Shown here: piece after piece, positions 61,300 to 64,000 of the stretch
Position numbering within the stretch: position 1 is the stretch's first letter
Layout: the number at the start of each line of letters is the position of its first letter
DNA from: Cornus controversa
Lineage: Eukaryota; Streptophyta; Magnoliopsida; Cornales; Cornaceae
Assembly (NCBI GenBank): GCA_026545225.1
Contig: CM048846.1
Span: 88,367,270 to 88,431,269, forward strand
Length of the DNA stretch: 64,000 nt
Direction of reading: 5' to 3'
The notes under the pieces: generated by a model
Told to the model about the DNA's origin: nothing
The model's database searches: none
What the model saw: the letters and a program-made list of their open reading frames with translations, nothing else
Program-made: the position numbers and the translations under genes

Positions 61300-62183
61300 A
61301 GAGAAAATAAAATATAGAATAATAATATTAATTAAGACAAAAGAAAATAAGAGACTAGGGTTTCTGCCGTTTACTTTACGCATAGAAACCAATTAGAGAG
61401 TATGCGAAAGAGAGAAGGAAATGAAGGAACGATCGGGTGAACGGGTTGTTAAATCGTCAAAGAGGCAAGTTTGATTCTTCTCTTCCCCTTTGAATCCGTA
61501 TGCATAGTCTATGTTTGAGAATTATCTTTATATTGAAAAATTGTATATAATTGTATGTTTTTTTTTCTCTATTGCTTCCTGTTGATAAATTTCGTAAGAA
61601 TTATTTACGCTAACTGTATATAGGAGTATAGATTTATTTATGTAAGAATATATGCATATATATTTCATGTATATGTATATTGTATAGAAATTTGTTCATG
61701 CATGAATTTGGGATGGAAAGAGATGTTAATTCGTAAACCTTCTGTGTTGTGATAGTCTATTAAACGACCATTGATCTTAAGGAAAACAGATCGTTGAAGA
61801 ATTTGACTTTTAATTTCAAAAATTTTGCGAAGAACCCCATGAATTGGGGGTTTTCTATTTGGGCCATTGTTGATGGGGCTTTTTGTACCAATGGGTAAAG
61901 GGGGTCAAGAGGAGCTATTTGATACAAAAATGGGACTGAACAGAGGTCGAGAAGCGCTGAAAAATGGCCGGAGAAGCGGCCTGCGCGCTGCTGCTTGCTG
62001 GTGTAGTGCGCTGGGGAAGAAGCCCCAGCGCAAGGCTCCCTTCGCGCTTGGCTGGCGCATGGCACCAATGTCGGGAAAGAGCTTTTTGGGCCCCACTCAC
62101 AGGGGCCCACCTCTGGGTCCAATATGGTATATTTTGATTTTTTTTTTGTATTTTTAAAATTTTTGGAAAAACTTGAAAATTAT
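61300..62183. other. Non-TRIM DNA inside the composite element
   Basis: Includes agagactagggtttctgccg (a telo-box-like aaccctag on the other strand) and GA-rich leader-like sequence at 61330-61460, reminiscent of a gene's 5' UTR. A GC-rich segment with gcgctggggaagaagcccca follows (about 62009-62030), able to form a GCGCTGGG/CCCAGCGC hairpin. No protein family recognised. Confidence 0.4.
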
Positions 62184-62751
62184 TGTAGTAACCCTTGTGG
62201 ACGGGTGTAAGTGGGCGGGTGCGAAGACAGACACTGGACTGAGCTACCACACTGACAGGGTACAGGGTGCTCAATCCCACATCGCCTGGGTGTGGAGAAG
62301 GGGATATACTTATATGTAGTGTGCTATCTTCAAATGGTATGAGGCCTTTGGGGTAAAACTCAAGAGTAAAATCGTGCGGGTTTAGGCCCAAAGCGAACAA
62401 TATCATACCATATGTTAGAGCGGGGTATTACAGTTGGTATCAGAGCCTGAACCCAGCCGAAAGTGTGCCGACGAGGACGTCGGACCTCGTAGGGGGTGGA
62501 TTGTAGTAACCCTTGTGGACGGGTGTGAGTGGGTGGGTGCGAAGACAGACACTGGGCTGAGCTACCACACTGACAGGGTATAGGGTGCTCAATCCCACAT
62601 CGCTTAGGTATGGAGAAGGGGATGTATTTATATGTAATGTGTTCTTTTCAAATGGTATGAGGCCTTTTGGGGTAAAACCCAAGAGCAAAATCGTGCGGGC
62701 TTAGGCCCAAAGCGAACATTATCATACCATATGTTAGAGCGGGGTATTACA
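62184..62751 (+). mobile_element. Complete TRIM structure (copy 3, part of the composite)
   Basis: LTRs 62184-62432 (249 bp) and 62502-62751 (250 bp). The initiator-Met primer-binding site TGGTATCAGAGC is at 62435-62446, and the purine tract gtagggggtgga precedes the second LTR. The left 5 bp (ATTAT) and right 5 bp (AGAGA) do not match, unlike every other full TRIM in the window. Confidence 0.9.
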
Positions 62752-62756
62752 AGAGA

Positions 62757-63099
62757 TTTGACCTGTTAGGTGACTAGGGCATCATAATCTAAATTTCTTA
62801 GGTCTTGGATGATAACCGACCTAGTTTGAGTCCAACGGGCATGAGAGGAGACCTAGCACTATAAATAAAAAAAAAACCTCAGTAAATGAAAAGCGTGATA
62901 ATTGGCTATCATATGGAAAAACGCTCCTACCTTCACGATGTTCCCCATTAATTAGCTTTATTTCTCCTCCCTCCTCCAGAGATTCTTCTCTGAATCCCTC
63001 ATAGTTGTGTTGAATACCACTCTTAGTACCATTGTTATTATTAATAAAATAAAGAACCTCCTACAATCAACACATGAGATTTGAGAATTTGTTAATTGA
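62757..63099. other. Intergenic between TRIM copies
   Basis: No gene recognised in this ~340-bp spacer. It includes an A-rich run near 62868-62876. Confidence 0.4.
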
Positions 63100-63104
63100 T
63101 GGAG

Positions 63105-63698
63105 TGTAATACCACGCTTCAATACATGGTATGATATTGTCCGCTTTGGGCCTGAGCCCGCACGGTTTTGCTCTTGGGTTTACCCCAAAAGGCCTCATAC
63201 CATTTGAAGAGAACATACTGAGAACATACTACATATAAGCACATCCCCTTTTCCACACCCAGGCGATGTGGGATTAAGCACCCTGTACCCTGTCAGTGTG
63301 GTAGCTCAGCCCAGTGTCTGTTTATGCACCCGCCCACTCACACCCGTCCACAGGGGTTACTACAATCCACCCCCCTACGAGACCCGACGCCCTCGTCGGC
63401 ACACTTACTTCCGGCTGGATTCAGGCTCTGATACCAACTGTAATACCCCGCTCCAACACATGGTATGATATTGTCCGCTTTGGGCCTGAGCCCGCACGGT
63501 TTTGCTCTTGGGTTTACCCCAAAAGGCCTCATACCATTTGAAGAGAACATACTGAGAACATACTACATATAAGCACATCCCCTTTTTCACACCCAGGCGA
63601 TGTGGGATTAAGCACCCTGTACCCTGTCAGTGTGGTAGCTCAGCCCAGTGTCTGTTTATGCACCCGCCCACTCACACCCGTCCACAGGGGTTACTACA
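63105..63698 (-). mobile_element. Complete TRIM retroelement, 594 bp, reverse orientation (copy 4)
   Basis: On the minus strand: LTRs 63698-63439 and 63364-63105 (260 bp each), with the primer-binding site complement gctctgatacca at 63425-63436. Exact target duplication TGGAG at 63100-63104 and 63699-63703. Each LTR carries an 11-bp tandem duplication (gagaacatact twice) that the other copies lack, so this is a distinct subfamily. Confidence 0.93.
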
Positions 63699-63703
63699 TG
63701 GAG

Positions 63704-64000
63704 CAGAGCAACTCAACATATTACATATGACATTCGCAAACAAGAAATGAGAATATAAAATAAGATCTTTCCTTGAAGAGGATGGTAAGTGTAGGTACAG
63801 AAAAGTAGTCGCTACACTTCAAGAAGAATTTTATCCCTTTATTCATTCCTTCGTCTTTTTTTTATATACTTTTGAGAGTACAATAATTATGCCTATAATT
63901 ATTCCCTTTTTCTTGGGATCTTCCTATAATATTGCCTTAATTTATTCCCTGTATTGTTTTGTCATTAATTGATGATTTGACTTTCCTTTTTGCTATTTGG
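63704..64000. other. Window edge, nothing recognised
   Basis: AT-rich DNA without coding signal. Confidence 0.4.

Larger units (their letters stand above)
60824..62751 (+). mobile_element. Composite TRIM derivative with three LTR pieces and a 1.28-kb insert
   Basis: The left part is the first 77 bp of a TRIM LTR (60824-60900, TGTAGTAACC start), ending abruptly. Then come 1,283 bp of unrelated DNA (60901-62183), and then a complete TRIM (62184-62751). AGAGA lies just outside both extremes (60819-60823 and 62752-62756), whereas the inner complete TRIM has non-matching flanks (ATTAT against AGAGA). The simplest reading is one retroelement unit inserted at AGAGA that carries captured DNA. A deletion and independent insertion remain possible. 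Confidence 0.6.

Noticed and set aside
61760-62406. Overlapping 120- and 163-residue minus-strand frames
   Set aside because: They cross the junction of the composite element's GC-rich DNA and the TRIM LTR. No family match, and the open state follows from GC content.

Overview
The window is AT-rich nuclear DNA from a eudicot plant. The evidence is plant-specific gene families (CYP71-type P450s with the family's single phase-0 intron, a TIR-type resistance-gene exon), split genes with GT/AG introns, and a dense plant transposon load (CACTA, PIF/Harbinger, hAT, MULE, TRIM). I cannot name the species. Only two genes look like intact host genes: tandem CYP71-like P450s on the minus strand at 15.5-19.5 kb and 29.3-31.3 kb. 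A TIR exon at 6.7 kb looks like a truncated resistance gene.

Layout. 0.2-4.0 kb: decayed CACTA transposase, minus strand. 6.7-7.2 kb: TIR exon. 7.6-15.1 kb: three non-autonomous DNA elements, one a hAT with an exact 8-bp target duplication. 15.5-19.5 kb: P450-1, whose intron holds a solo LTR and a MULE-like element that are absent from P450-2. 20-23.4 kb: hAT-like remains, minisatellites, a ~320-bp tandem repeat and two complete 572-bp TRIM retroelements. 25.3-28.3 kb: minus-strand Transposase_24 fragments, a LAMMER-kinase exon fragment and a possible orphan first exon. 29.3-31.3 kb: P450-2.

34.1-60.3 kb is a nested transposon. A ~1.9-kb PIF/Harbinger element is split by a 24.2-kb CACTA element (35017-59256) with CACTACAAG ends and an exact ATA target duplication. 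Removing the insert rejoins the PIF transposase reading frame. The CACTA carries both of its own genes: a TnpD-like transposase broken by one stop codon, and a TnpA-like gene I can model as eight exons with no defect. It also carries at least four, probably five, decayed host-gene fragments (SMXL, ribosomal protein eS10, probably NatC subunit NAA35, TKI1, and a histidine-phosphatase/PGM-like protein). It is therefore a large Pack-CACTA. 60.8-63.7 kb: a composite three-LTR TRIM derivative and another complete TRIM.

The genes do not form an operon-like system. The biology here is serial transposition: TEs nested in TEs, TEs enlarging a P450 intron, and TEs picking up gene pieces. The most noteworthy items are the Pack-CACTA with its multi-gene cargo, the composite TRIM bounded by AGAGA, and the P450 paralogue that preserves the empty intron site.
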